From Candidatus Caenarcanales bacterium (GTDB lineage: Bacteria; Cyanobacteriota; Vampirovibrionia; Caenarcaniphilales; Caenarcanaceae): 64,000 bases of DNA. Both the position numbers and the translations under genes were made by a program. Location of the stretch: the NCBI GenBank assembly GCA_030065015.1, contig JASJDU010000019.1, forward strand, positions 1-64,000, given 5' to 3'. Numbering within the stretch: position 1 is the stretch's first letter; every line of letters starts with the position of its first letter. Below, piece by piece: positions 27,698 to 37,229 of the stretch. The notes below the pieces were generated by a model. The model ran no database searches. It was given only the letters and a program-made list of their open reading frames with translations, and was not told the origin of the DNA.

Positions 27698-30600
27698 TCA
27701 TGAATCATTGGAACTGTCCCGTATAATTTTTCTTAATGAGCCATCCGGATCTAAATCACTTGCTTCTTTATCTACAAATCCAGGTTTTAACTCATCAACT
27801 TTTCTTAAGTACTTAATTGCATCTTCTCTTCTTCCAAGGATCCTGCAAGCTTGTGAAATATCAGAATAGACAATATGCAAGGGTTCTGCTTGAGGAGAGA
27901 TACCCAAGGTATAGTCAATCAATTTATTTGCAAGTTCATGATTATTATCCCTAATTGCATTGAACATAAGAACTCGCATCATGTTAGAACGGTAGGTATT
28001 AAGCTTAATAATTTCTGTTTGATTTTCAAAAGCAAGTTCACTAGCTTTTGCGTTGTGCATTAATACATGATCCCCCCTGAAGATTTTGTCAAATTCTTTT
28101 TTAGCAGTAATCCAATCTTCTTTAGATGCCGCAGATTTAAAGTTTCCTAGTGAAACAAGCTCATTCAATCTATCCATCCCAGCTCTGGCTGTGTTGGAAA
28201 CTCCAACAAGAGCATTTGTGAATAGATTCCCAGCTGCTTTTGTATTTTGTCCTGGATCCTCTGATTCTACAGAACTAAAAGGATTCGTATCTGCAATTTT
28301 GGTCTCTTTTGCTTCAGCGAGGAAATCCGTACCAAGGACTTTGGTTAAGTAGTTTTCCATCTGCTCATAAGTTATGAGTAAAGTTGAACTTGGATTAGAT
28401 TTCGGATTAATTAAAAAGAAGGGTTGTATCTTAGAGGTTCCCTTATATTCTTTATATAGCTTTTGAGGGTCTTCCTCCAGAAGTACATCTAGTACAGGAG
28501 TTGGCAATGCCGTTTGGTTTAGTTCTTCCCTTACTTTGTCAACCTTTTTTTTGTTCTTACCAACTGCATTTATGCTTGTGCAAACTTCTTTGTAGCTTTT
28601 CTTTCGTGATGTGTTCAACCCAAATCCTTCATTTGCAGTAGTAGCTTTAGTTTTTGCTGGTGGATTGATTAAGCCATGGATATGGGCATCCCACATAAGT
28701 TCACAATTTGCTTTATCAATGAGAAGACACAAGAAATAGAAATTATCATTCTCTAAGTGATCCATCAAAGTACCCACATGTAATCCTGCTACCTCAGTTT
28801 CAGTACCTTTTTCAGAATAAGTTATGAGTTGTTTACGAGGTACATTTTTGCCTGTCGTAACCTCACTTTTTATGATTGCTTTCAAAAAACTTTTGAAAGC
28901 TGTAACTTCTATAAGCTCGTCTGGATTTATTAAGTTATTAAGAGTCGGATTGCCTTTTTGAAGCTCTTCTCTAATATATTGAGAAATTACAGATGCTTCA
29001 TCGGGAACTTTATATCTTAAGACTTCCCACGTTAAAAGTTCCTTCTCATCCTTAATATGAAAAGTAGATTTTATCTCTTTTATTATTTCATCTTGTTGTA
29101 TCCCTAGTTCTTTTAGCTTCTCTAAACGTTCTCTGCCTGATCCTTTAGATGAGCCAATAACGCCTTTTAAAAGATCATTCCTTTCTGACTGACATAGGTT
29201 AAATAAATTGTAAATTGGAGTTTTAGATAATGCAGTTCCTTCAAGCTTCTCAAAGGAACCATGGAATAAGTCGGAATTCACTTCCTGAAGGTGGTTCCCC
29301 TCTCTAAGTACTTCTGGTAATAAGAGGTTTTTAGGAGTTTCATTATTTGAGGAAGTTACAGATAGACTTTGTTGGCACAACTTTATTTTTTGTTGACACT
29401 GCTTAACAGCATTTTTTGAATAATCATCATTGTTTCCACCAAGATTCTTCTCAACTATCTGAAATTGCTCTAGTGCTTGTTGCCAACTCTCATTTTTTAT
29501 ATAAGCATTACCTAAATCAAAACGATATTCATTTACCGAATCAGACTGGGGATTTAATTCTATGCTCTTTTCAAGATGCTTAACAGCCTCTTGAATGCGA
29601 CCCAACTTAAGCCAATTAGCCCCAAATTGACCAGTAATCTCTGCGTCATTAGGAATGTTAAGCATTGCTCTCAGTAAAATTTTATGTGCTTCCAGATAAT
29701 TCTTCTCTTTGACATAGAAATTGGCTGCTTTCAGAGCATATTCGCTATTATTCGGTTCTAACTCAAGAGCTTTTTTTGCACTAGAGTGAGCAAGAGATGG
29801 CCTCTTTTGATGATAGTAAACCCTGGCTAAGGTAAAATGAGCTTCTGCATTCTCTGGATTTTCTTGAACAAAAGATTCAAGAAAATTAGCTGCCCTATCT
29901 AACTTATTAGCATTGTGGTAGAAAATGAACATATTTGTTAGAGCTTGTTTGTTTTCAGGCTCTAACTTAAAAACTTCTTTATATTGCTCTGCAGCCTCTT
30001 CAAATTTATCTAACTTCCAGTAACAAAAACCTAAGTTTTCATGATCTTTTATTTTGTCAGACTGCTGAGGATTAATTTCTAACGCCTTTTGGAAAGAGTC
30101 AACAGCCTTCTTATACTGCTTGTTTGCTTGGTAAGCAATTCCTAAATCCGAATATTGAACGTAAGTTGGTAAATCAGAATATCCAATTGCTCTTTCATAA
30201 GATCTAACAGCTTCTCGATAGTTTTTTTGAGCTAAATAGGATTGTCCCAAATGGTCATGTAAAGATGCATCTTGTCTGTTCAAAGCAATTGCTTTATTAA
30301 ATAATTCAATTGCTTTGTCATAAAAACCTATATTCTTATAAATAGTTGCAGCAGAACCAAAAAGTGTTGCTTTGTCATCTGCATTAGCAACAACTTCCGA
30401 CAAATCAAGGGCGTTCTTCAGGTGAGTCTGGGCTTTCTCTACAGATCCTTTCACTTCATATAAACGAGCAATTAACAGATTAGATGAAGCAAGTTCTTCA
30501 AGATCGAGTCTATCTTTCTTAATAGATTGTAGTAAGGCTTTTAGTGTGTTATCAGCATCCTTGAAGTCACTATAAAGAGACACTAACTCCCTCCATTCAC

Positions 30601-32230
30601 AGAAGTTCTCCTTATCAAGCTCAATCGCTCTATTGTAGGCATCTATTGCTTCTTGCTTACGTTCAACAGCCACCAAAGCTTTGGCATAATTACTCCAAGC
30701 AGAAGGGTTACTGGGGGAATTTTCTGTTGCTTTTGTTAAAAGATAAAGTGCATCCTCATACCTTTCTTGAGTTCCATAGAGACTAGCAAGCAAAAACAAA
30801 TGATTAACATCATCAGGAGCTATTTCACAAGCTCGTCTATAATTTTCTTCTGCTAACTCGAAATTGTGGTTAGCTTCTTCAACTTGGCCTAAGAAAGAAT
30901 ATGCTTCTGGATTTTCTTTATCTAATTTTAACGCTTCTTCGATTGAGTCTTTCGTATTTTGGTAATCCTTCAACTTTGCATAGTCTTTAGCTATTTTTAG
31001 CCATTCTGAAATCTCATTAGCTAATGACTCATTGCTGTCTGTTGATTCCGCTTCAAACTTTATTTTGTTTAAATCAACTGTTTCTTTCGGTCTGTCAAAC
31101 TTTGATGGGGGAAAAGCTGGGCCAGTTGATGGTGCATATACAGGGATTGATACAATCTCTTCTTGCTCTTCCTGAGAGCCTCCTTTTAATGATGATCCGT
31201 CCTGAAATATACCTGGCCGAAGGATCCAAGATTCATCTCTTCCCGTTTGAATTGTTAAACATCCTGGAGCTCTTTCTTCATCCCATTCTACTAGATTTTC
31301 AGTTGCTTTTGGATAGCCTAAGTCTATTCCTGTTTTTCTTCTTACTCCATCCCTTATATCATTGATTGCTGGCATGGTAGAGGTTAGAGACAGCAACTTA
31401 TAATTTGTTAAAAGTGCTTTTGTATCCGTCTGAGCTACATTCTCCGGATAAGTTAGCCCAGGAAGCTTTTCATCAAGTAATCTGTAAAATTCTCTTGCGA
31501 AACCATTTATTTTTTTTATTTCGGGGGTATTTGGCACATAAGCTAGCATTTCTGATATTGCCCTAACCGTCTGGATTTCGTGCCTTAATCTATGAACTCG
31601 TAAATCTGCTTCAAGTAAACTCTTGTTTGCCGGCTTTGATATTGTTCCACTCAAGATCTTGTATGAATCATAGAAGTGAGTATCTACCATTGCAAGATAT
31701 CTCAAAGCTGACTCGTATCCGACCTTGAACCCTGTTTCTCTCAAATGGTTAACGGCTTCTATTAATTTCTGCGCCTTTTCATTTTCAGAAAGTTCTGGAT
31801 CTTTAGCAATAACCTGTCTAGTTAAACCATCTGGAAGAGGATCTAACTTCTTACCCACTGATCCCCAAAAATTCCTCAGAAATACAATCACATCTCTTAT
31901 GGTGTTTCTATTTCGGGGATCTGAAGGACTTAAACTCTCACCTCTAAAAAACAAATTCATAAGAGAAGAGAGTCTAATTTCTCTGGTTCCATCTATTTCT
32001 CTCATTAGTTCTAGTAGAAAAGATAGATCAACTCCCTCAAACCCTGGTATTGTCCGGTCTTCCAATGGCGAACCAGCTATTAATCCTGGAACTACATTGG
32101 CAGGTATATTTGCGGCATAAGCGTTCTCTTTTCTACCTATTTCATGCCTTATAATTTTCTGATTGTCTGCGAGTTTATCATTGTAAGGAAAAGGCTTTAT
32201 TAATAATGTTTTCTTACTTATAACAGTCAT
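27698..32230 (-). CDS. giant TPR-repeat protein paired with an SF2 helicase
   Basis: A 1510-residue protein with three parts. The N-terminal 400 residues are a helical region of no known family (for example RLRHEIQTVRAISEML). About 410-1000 holds roughly 15 tetratricopeptide repeats, many with the typical A-x2-Y-x2-A-x2-L-x4 pattern (EAIDAYNRAIELDKEN, KAVDSFQKALEINPQ). The last 500 residues are a second unassigned region, ending in another TPR-like pair (DAIKYLRKVDELKPG). There is no signal peptide or membrane span, so it is probably a cytoplasmic scaffold. It is the first gene of a unit with the helicase downstream. Function unknown. Confidence 0.85.
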   Translation of the reverse strand: MTVISKKTLLIKPFPYNDKLADNQKIIRHEIGRKENAYAANIPANVVPGLIAGSPLEDRTIPGFEGVDLSFLLELMREIDGTREIRLSSLMNLFFRGESLSPSDPRNRNTIRDVIVFLRNFWGSVGKKLDPLPDGLTRQVIAKDPELSENEKAQKLIEAVNHLRETGFKVGYESALRYLAMVDTHFYDSYKILSGTISKPANKSLLEADLRVHRLRHEIQTVRAISEMLAYVPNTPEIKKINGFAREFYRLLDEKLPGLTYPENVAQTDTKALLTNYKLLSLTSTMPAINDIRDGVRRKTGIDLGYPKATENLVEWDEERAPGCLTIQTGRDESWILRPGIFQDGSSLKGGSQEEQEEIVSIPVYAPSTGPAFPPSKFDRPKETVDLNKIKFEAESTDSNESLANEISEWLKIAKDYAKLKDYQNTKDSIEEALKLDKENPEAYSFLGQVEEANHNFELAEENYRRACEIAPDDVNHLFLLASLYGTQERYEDALYLLTKATENSPSNPSAWSNYAKALVAVERKQEAIDAYNRAIELDKENFCEWRELVSLYSDFKDADNTLKALLQSIKKDRLDLEELASSNLLIARLYEVKGSVEKAQTHLKNALDLSEVVANADDKATLFGSAATIYKNIGFYDKAIELFNKAIALNRQDASLHDHLGQSYLAQKNYREAVRSYERAIGYSDLPTYVQYSDLGIAYQANKQYKKAVDSFQKALEINPQQSDKIKDHENLGFCYWKLDKFEEAAEQYKEVFKLEPENKQALTNMFIFYHNANKLDRAANFLESFVQENPENAEAHFTLARVYYHQKRPSLAHSSAKKALELEPNNSEYALKAANFYVKEKNYLEAHKILLRAMLNIPNDAEITGQFGANWLKLGRIQEAVKHLEKSIELNPQSDSVNEYRFDLGNAYIKNESWQQALEQFQIVEKNLGGNNDDYSKNAVKQCQQKIKLCQQSLSVTSSNNETPKNLLLPEVLREGNHLQEVNSDLFHGSFEKLEGTALSKTPIYNLFNLCQSERNDLLKGVIGSSKGSGRERLEKLKELGIQQDEIIKEIKSTFHIKDEKELLTWEVLRYKVPDEASVISQYIREELQKGNPTLNNLINPDELIEVTAFKSFLKAIIKSEVTTGKNVPRKQLITYSEKGTETEVAGLHVGTLMDHLENDNFYFLCLLIDKANCELMWDAHIHGLINPPAKTKATTANEGFGLNTSRKKSYKEVCTSINAVGKNKKKVDKVREELNQTALPTPVLDVLLEEDPQKLYKEYKGTSKIQPFFLINPKSNPSSTLLITYEQMENYLTKVLGTDFLAEAKETKIADTNPFSSVESEDPGQNTKAAGNLFTNALVGVSNTARAGMDRLNELVSLGNFKSAASKEDWITAKKEFDKIFRGDHVLMHNAKASELAFENQTEIIKLNTYRSNMMRVLMFNAIRDNNHELANKLIDYTLGISPQAEPLHIVYSDISQACRILGRREDAIKYLRKVDELKPGFVDKEASDLDPDGSLRKIIRDSSNDS

Positions 32231-32262
32231 TCAATTCAACCCCAAATCAGTGTGAAATTTAT

Positions 32263-32541
32263 TTGATTTTTTTTAATACATTTGTTTTATGTAATTACTA
32301 TTACTTGTATCACATTACCGTCAAAGTTAACAACAAATTAAGGCCAAATCGTCCTTTGTATACTTGGAGTTTTGTTGAAAGTCAAAACCATTTAGACGAA
32401 TACTCAGTCTATATTTCAGTGCTAATGAGCTCTATTGGAAGGGTACACCTGGAGATCACTAACACAATTTCAACAACATTCAAATGCGTTAATATTCGTG
32501 ACAAATTTCAATTGTCAAAAATCCTGAAAGAAACCTGGTAA
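32263..32541 (+). CDS. doubtful small ORF in gene-poor region
   Basis: An open frame of 92 codons from a TTG, divergent from the TPR gene. There is no ribosome binding site and no recognisable family. The later part (LRPNRPLYTWSFVESQNHLDEY) looks protein-like, and a strong hairpin follows the stop codon directly, which gives some support. It may be a remnant or chance frame. Confidence 0.25.
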   Translation: MIFFNTFVLCNYYYLYHITVKVNNKLRPNRPLYTWSFVESQNHLDEYSVYISVLMSSIGRVHLEITNTISTTFKCVNIRDKFQLSKILKETW

Positions 32542-32580
32542 TGAAGGATGGCACCATTCGAAGTTGCCATTAACCCTTCA
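32542..32580. other. strong intergenic hairpin
   Basis: TGAAGGATGGCA pairs over 12 bases with TGCCAT and CCTTCA, interrupted only by a 4-base TAAC bulge on the 3' side and closed by an 11-base loop. It starts one base after the stop of the doubtful ORF at 32263-32541. No T run follows closely, so it is either a weak terminator or a structured RNA element. Confidence 0.5.
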
Positions 32581-32752
32581 AGAAGCCAAAGGCTAGTCTT
32601 TATTATGCTAATCTCGCATGAATTTTTAAAAAAGCGTATTCTTGGAAACAAAGTTTAAAAATGGAAACCCTATGGCAACACTTCAAGTTGTTTACAAAAA
32701 AGCGCTTTTCAATTTAGCTTCCTAGACAATAGCCTGAATAAAGATTTTAGTT

Positions 32753-33231
32753 ATGGCAGCATATATTTTCACATTCTGAAAACCTGGATGAGTTTGCCCC
32801 CAGTGGCGATACAAAAGTGGAGGAGCCTGCAAAAGCAAAAGCGTACTTCGACAAAATCCCCTTCTTGCAATCTCACTATAAGAGACGGGAGATAGAAGTT
32901 GAAGGAATAAAATCTAAGAATACTTTTTCACAGAAAGATTTACAAATCCTAATATTCCAACAATGCTTATGGATTTCCAACACCAACTAATTTTGAGCTT
33001 TATCAATTAGAGGTTCAAAAGGATAAAAGAACTACTTACAAATTTTTGCCAATTAGTTTCTGTCCAAATGAGCGTATTGATTTTATTGCGGAGTTTGTTA
33101 TGCCTGGTGTTTATAAACTCAATTGGACTAACTCACCCTGTAATAGAAAATTCAAGGAACTTCCCCTTGGAGAATATTTACTGAGACAGACTGGAAGTGA
33201 TATTGGCTACACTTTTAGGATTGGTAATTGA
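32753..33231 (+). pseudogene. frameshifted gene remnant
   Basis: Two protein-like frames overlap here. One (from about 32751, ending at the TAA at 32988-32990) reads SENLDEFAPSGDTKVEEPAK and continues for about 60 residues. A second frame (32953-33231) reads NNAYGFPTPTNFELYQLEVQ and ends in DIGYTFRIGN with a good stop. Neither has a convincing start; an ATG at 32753 opens a third frame that stops after eight codons. A frameshift near 32953-32990 would join the first two into about 150 residues. No family is recognised. The ATG context matches that of the gene at 33347, which suggests an old duplication. Confidence 0.4.
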
Positions 33232-33346
33232 TAGCTTAGGTTACTGCAAAGGTTTCAAAAAAGTTAAATTACAAAAGCAATACACTCTTGATAGGATGTA
33301 CCTTCTTCAATAAGACATATCACTAACTCTATAAAGATACTTAGTT

Positions 33347-33700
33347 ATGGAAATTAAAACACTCTGGAAAATAAAAAACTATAGCTCCAAACTGTTATCT
33401 CATTTCTATTATAATCGAAGACTAAATAGATCAAAAAATTTCAGATGTCGCATAAAGAAAACTTTACCCGGTGAATCTATTAAACCCATTTCATTCAGAA
33501 GTAATGAAACAATCCAAATAATAAATGCATATCTTCAGAAACTTGCAATAACTTATATAAAAAATCCTGAGCAAATCAAACCTTGGATGATATTACATAT
33601 AAAAATACTTTTAGCTGAAATTGATCAAACAGAAGGTAATTTAGCTGAAATTGTAATTGGAATAAGAAAGCAAATTCAATATTTCACTAAACGTAAGTAA
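33347..33700 (+). CDS. small basic protein, unknown
   Basis: A 117-residue, strongly basic protein (many Lys, Arg, Asn and Ile) with no signal peptide or membrane helix. No clear ribosome binding site is seen. The bases upstream (ATAAAGAT, then TTAGTTATGG) almost repeat those before the ATG at 32753, and both products contain PISFxxNExI. It may be an intact or decaying paralogue of that remnant. No function can be assigned. Confidence 0.45.
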   Translation: MEIKTLWKIKNYSSKLLSHFYYNRRLNRSKNFRCRIKKTLPGESIKPISFRSNETIQIINAYLQKLAITYIKNPEQIKPWMILHIKILLAEIDQTEGNLAEIVIGIRKQIQYFTKRK

Positions 33701-34125
33701 TTAACTTTATTTAATTAGTAAAGAGTTTGATCGAGACCTTCTGTACAGGGCTTTCATTGATGAGGAAACGATTCAAAAAGCTGAAAATTAAGATATATAT
33801 TCAAAAAAGATTCACAAACATTTTTGTTTTCAATGAAGGATTTGGTCTCAGTGCTCTATGAACAACGGTGGAATATGAGCAAAGAGACAAAACCCTTTAT
33901 TTAAGTTTGCAAATAAAAGTTTTCTTCAAAAAGAACAACTTTAGTCTTCATTAAAAACTTAATTTCTATCAACTTAAGCAATTGCTAATTGTTCATAGAG
34001 ATTATTTCGCTGAGCATAAATACAAGAAGGTTTTTGCAGCAATGAAAACCTCTCTTTATTCATTTCTACTTATTAATTTAAATCCTAAAAACGACCCTAA
34101 AACAACTTGGAGCAATAAATACATT
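33701..34125. other. gene-poor stretch with possible coding remnants
   Basis: No convincing gene is seen over about 425 bases. Short open frames occur, such as one at 33720-33790 reading SKEFDRDLLYRAFIDEETIQ before a stop. They look like decayed coding DNA but are too short to trace. No tRNA, hairpin-T run or repeat array was found. The TTG-initiated frame from 33982 that runs into the small protein at 34126 is judged less likely than the internal ATG. Confidence 0.4.
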
Positions 34126-34260
34126 ATGAACACTGAAGTTTTCAACTGGTTGGTCATTGTAACTCTTCTAGGAGTGGGTTCTTTCCTTTTTATAGATTCT
34201 GGCCGCCAGGTTGTGAGTCATGAGAAGACAACAATGCCAATACTAGTAAAACAACTCTAA
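34126..34260 (+). CDS. possible small single-span membrane protein (44 residues)
   Basis: From ATG 34126 the frame encodes MNTEVFNWLVIVTLLGVGSF, then a short polar tail. A GGAG lies 13 bases before the ATG, farther than ideal. One membrane helix covers about residues 6-23. Longer versions from ATG 34042 or TTG 33982 are open in the same frame. It is convergent with murB. Unknown function; chance remains possible. Confidence 0.35.
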   Translation: MNTEVFNWLVIVTLLGVGSFLFIDSGRQVVSHEKTTMPILVKQL

Positions 34261-34291
34261 AGAGTGAATCCTTAAATTGAGTTCCAAAAGC

Positions 34292-35254
34292 CTAAGAAAC
34301 TTGGCCAAAGAGTTGGTACTTAGACATGTTCACCAACTCTTTATCTCTAATACCAGGGTGTAACCAAATTACCTTTTCTTCATCTGTAAAATTACCCATT
34401 CCATAAACTTCCGGCTGAAGCCATATATTTTTTGTGTTCCAAGCTTTTAATTGAATTCTGCTAATTAAATGAATAATTTGATCCGAAGTTGCACCCTGAG
34501 AATTCAAGATGAAATTCGCATGAATGTTGGATATTTCCGCTCCTCCAAGCTTATCTCCTTTAAAGCCCATTTCATCTATTAAACGGCCAGCAGGACTCGC
34601 CATCGAAGGATTACGAAAGATACATCCAGAAGAAAAGCCCTTCGGTTGAGAAACAGTTCTTTGACGACGATATTGCTTCATTTTGTCCATTATTTGGTCT
34701 GGCATACCATCACTAAGTCTAAACTTAGCTTCAACTATTACATGACGATTAGGATCAATGTTCGATGAGCGATAACCAAAATCAAACTGGCTTGCCGTTA
34801 AAGAAAGAACTTGACCTTTATGAGTATCTATTAATGTAACTTTTTCCAATATGTTGGAAGTCCAATGACCATGAGCACCAGCATTCATTACAACAGCCCC
34901 ACCGATTGAGCCTGGAATGCCTTCCATAAATTCACATCCGCTGAGTCCCATATGAGCCAACTGACCGGCCAATTTAGGGAGTCTAGCACCAGCACCAACA
35001 ACAACGGCATCTGGAGAAACGCGGTTCACCCAATCCATCTCAGAAGTTGAAATTACCGCACCACCAACGCCTTGAGACGACACCAACAGATTAGATCCAC
35101 CACCCAGCATGGACCATTTAATTCCTCGATCTTGCAACTCAACCAATAAAGAGATTAGCTCTTCTGGGGTGCTTGGAAAAAACAATTTATCAGCTCTCCC
35201 ACCAATTCGGAGAGTGGTTAAATCTTTAATACTTGCTTGTTCTATTATGTGCAT
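34292..35254 (-). CDS. murB: UDP-N-acetylenolpyruvoylglucosamine reductase
   Basis: MurB reduces the enolpyruvyl group of UDP-GlcNAc-enolpyruvate with NADPH and FAD to give UDP-MurNAc, the second committed step of peptidoglycan synthesis. The 320 residues hold the FAD-binding WSMLGGGSNLLVS and GIPGSIGGAVVMNAGAHG segments, then YRRQRTVSQPKGFSSGCIFRNP with the active-site Ser in the SGC region, and IHANFI. It lies 62 bases after murC on the same strand, so the order murC-murB is as in many cyanobacteria and Firmicutes. Confidence 0.96.
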   Translation of the reverse strand: MHIIEQASIKDLTTLRIGGRADKLFFPSTPEELISLLVELQDRGIKWSMLGGGSNLLVSSQGVGGAVISTSEMDWVNRVSPDAVVVGAGARLPKLAGQLAHMGLSGCEFMEGIPGSIGGAVVMNAGAHGHWTSNILEKVTLIDTHKGQVLSLTASQFDFGYRSSNIDPNRHVIVEAKFRLSDGMPDQIMDKMKQYRRQRTVSQPKGFSSGCIFRNPSMASPAGRLIDEMGFKGDKLGGAEISNIHANFILNSQGATSDQIIHLISRIQLKAWNTKNIWLQPEVYGMGNFTDEEKVIWLHPGIRDKELVNMSKYQLFGQVS

Positions 35255-35316
35255 TTCTTTATGCTAGTTTTGTACCACAAACCTTGAGTCTTTAGCTTTG
35301 AGCAAATGACAATGTG

Positions 35317-36792
35317 TTAGTTTAGACGCAAATTCGTTAATAGTGTTTCCCGAATGTAAGTAATGTTACCCGCCCCCAAAATCAAGATTAAATCATTATT
35401 TTCAGCTATTGCCGATACGGGATTAATTAAATTCTCTGGGGATCCACCAACGTATGTTAAGTCTTTGTGATTAATTTGTTTCGCTAAGTTTGCTGAATCA
35501 ATACCCGGAATGGGTTCTCCTCTTGCAATGTACAGATCGTTTAAGAAAACGGTGTCAGCTTCATCAAAACAACTTAAAAATCCACTCCATTGATCTCTTA
35601 AACGAGTCGGAAGATGGGGCTGAAATAAAACAATTAATTTACCTTTTTTCTCATTTAGTCCCAACTGCTTTTGATTCAAATACTCTTTTCCAGCGCTGAT
35701 TGCGGCTTTAACTTCTGATGGATGATGAGCATAATCATCAACAATGCTTATTCCATTTTTTGTCTCTCCCACAAACTCAAACCTTCGGTATATCCCAGGG
35801 AAGTCGTTCAGTAGTTTAACAGCGTCTTTCGCTTCAATACCAAGCTGCTTGGCACAAGCAATAGCAGCAATGGCATTTAAACAATTGTGCTTACCAGGAG
35901 CATTATTTATAGGTGGAATCTTTATCGCATTCTCTTCGCTATCACTAATAAAGATTAAAGAGTTCTCATCCTTGAATGTAACAGAGAAGTCGAGGGAAAT
36001 TTGTTCACTCCTTAATCCATATGATATTGACTGTTTTTTTCTCAAAGCCTTACTCAACCAAGGATGATCTAAAAGTGGATCTGAATAATTCAACAACTCT
36101 TCAGCTGATGGATAAGCAAAAACAGTTTTTTCAGATTTTTCAATAAACTCAATAAACTTGCTAATTTGCACTGCAAAGGAATTGTCGTAGTTTTCTAGGT
36201 GGTCTGCTTCTATAGAAGTGATTAAGCCAATAAAAGGGGTACTTTTTAAAAAACTTTGATCGCTTTCATCACCTTCGAAAACGAATATTTCGCGCTGGTA
36301 ATCATTCCAACCATAAGAGCCCAATCCATTCAATACACCTCCCAATACCCAACATGGATTTAGACCTGCTTTTTGCAATATCCATATTACTAACGCAGTT
36401 GTTGAGGTTTTCCCATGAGTACCGGAAATTACTATTTGTTTTTCAAACTGCTTTGCAATTTCTTGAAGAAGATCAGAGCGATGCCAAAGCTTTACCCCTT
36501 TATTTTTAAGATAAACATATTCTTCGTTTGATGGATTAATTGCAGTGCTAAAAACACAAGCCTCGGGCAATTCTCTATTTTTCAGCTCTAATTCAGAATG
36601 ACCAATCCATATGTCACCTCCTAAACTTCTTAATTCTTCTTGGTTTTTATTATGGCTGTTGTCCGATCCAGTAACTTTTACTCCATTTTTAAGACATATC
36701 CCTGCAAGTGGATTCATGCCTGCTCCACCAACCCCAATAAAATGAATCGAAGACGGTAACTTCAAATGGCTTTTTAACTGTTGGGAATCCAT
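35317..36792 (-). CDS. murC: UDP-N-acetylmuramate--L-alanine ligase
   Basis: MurC is the cytoplasmic ATP-dependent ligase that adds L-alanine to UDP-MurNAc. The 491 residues show the N-terminal Rossmann part (IHFIGVGGAGMNPLAGICL), the ATP loop GTHGKTST (124-131), FEGDESDQSFL, the central IEADHLENYDN, the NCLNAIAAIACA helix, and the C-terminal VDDYAHHPSEVKAAI and LFQPHLPTR. Start is ATG. It is the upstream gene of the murC-murB pair and follows rpsT by 67 bases on the same strand. Confidence 0.97.
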   Translation of the reverse strand: MDSQQLKSHLKLPSSIHFIGVGGAGMNPLAGICLKNGVKVTGSDNSHNKNQEELRSLGGDIWIGHSELELKNRELPEACVFSTAINPSNEEYVYLKNKGVKLWHRSDLLQEIAKQFEKQIVISGTHGKTSTTALVIWILQKAGLNPCWVLGGVLNGLGSYGWNDYQREIFVFEGDESDQSFLKSTPFIGLITSIEADHLENYDNSFAVQISKFIEFIEKSEKTVFAYPSAEELLNYSDPLLDHPWLSKALRKKQSISYGLRSEQISLDFSVTFKDENSLIFISDSEENAIKIPPINNAPGKHNCLNAIAAIACAKQLGIEAKDAVKLLNDFPGIYRRFEFVGETKNGISIVDDYAHHPSEVKAAISAGKEYLNQKQLGLNEKKGKLIVLFQPHLPTRLRDQWSGFLSCFDEADTVFLNDLYIARGEPIPGIDSANLAKQINHKDLTYVGGSPENLINPVSAIAENNDLILILGAGNITYIRETLLTNLRLN

Positions 36793-36859
36793 CTAAAGTC
36801 GAAAAATAGAGAATATTATCAGAGAGTAATAAATAATAAGGAGGAAAAGGCTTATGGAA

Positions 36860-37120
36860 TTACTTCTTCAGAAGCTTTTCTTTAACTAATTTTGCAGCTT
36901 GACTCTTTAAACGGCTAGCTTTGTTGGGGTGGATAGCTTGAGGATCAACTTTATCAAGTTCTTTATATACAAGACTGAGCTGCTTAACTAACTCTTCTTC
37001 TGCTGAAAGAAGCTTAATTTTCTTGATTAATGTCTTAATCTTGGATCTTCTTGCCACATTTCTTTCTCTATTACGTCTAGAAGTTAAGATTGATTTTTTA
37101 GCTGACTTAGTGTTTGCCAT
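36860..37120 (-). CDS. rpsT: 30S ribosomal protein S20
   Basis: S20 binds 16S rRNA early in small-subunit assembly. The 86 residues show the typical opening MANTKSAKKSILTSRRNRER and the basic helical body ending near HPNKASRLKSQAAKLV. It is divergent from rimI with a promoter-like TATAAT about 44 bases upstream of the ATG. murC and murB follow on the same strand. Confidence 0.97.
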   Translation of the reverse strand: MANTKSAKKSILTSRRNRERNVARRSKIKTLIKKIKLLSAEEELVKQLSLVYKELDKVDPQAIHPNKASRLKSQAAKLVKEKLLKK

Positions 37121-37145
37121 TTTTGACTATTTAATAAAATTATTA

Positions 37146-37169
37146 TGGATTTTCAATCCAAATATTATA
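37146..37169 (-). promoter_or_regulatory. rpsT promoter -10 with adjoining palindrome
   Basis: On the minus strand a perfect TATAAT (plus positions 37164-37169) lies 44 bases before the rpsT ATG. The -35 is weak. Just downstream, TGGATT-GAA-AATCCA (37146-37160) is a perfect 6-base-pair palindrome spanning the expected start of transcription. It could be an operator or a leader hairpin for S20 control. Confidence 0.45.
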
Positions 37170-37229
37170 CACTCCGGCTGCATAATGAGAAAATACATAA
37201 TCTACTCAACTCCGACATCAATTTAGTTA

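Noticed and set aside
33982-34125. Longer 92-residue version of the small protein ending at 34260
   Set aside because: It needs a TTG start with no ribosome binding site, and the extra residues do not look like a domain; the internal ATG with GGAG upstream is simpler, though not proven.
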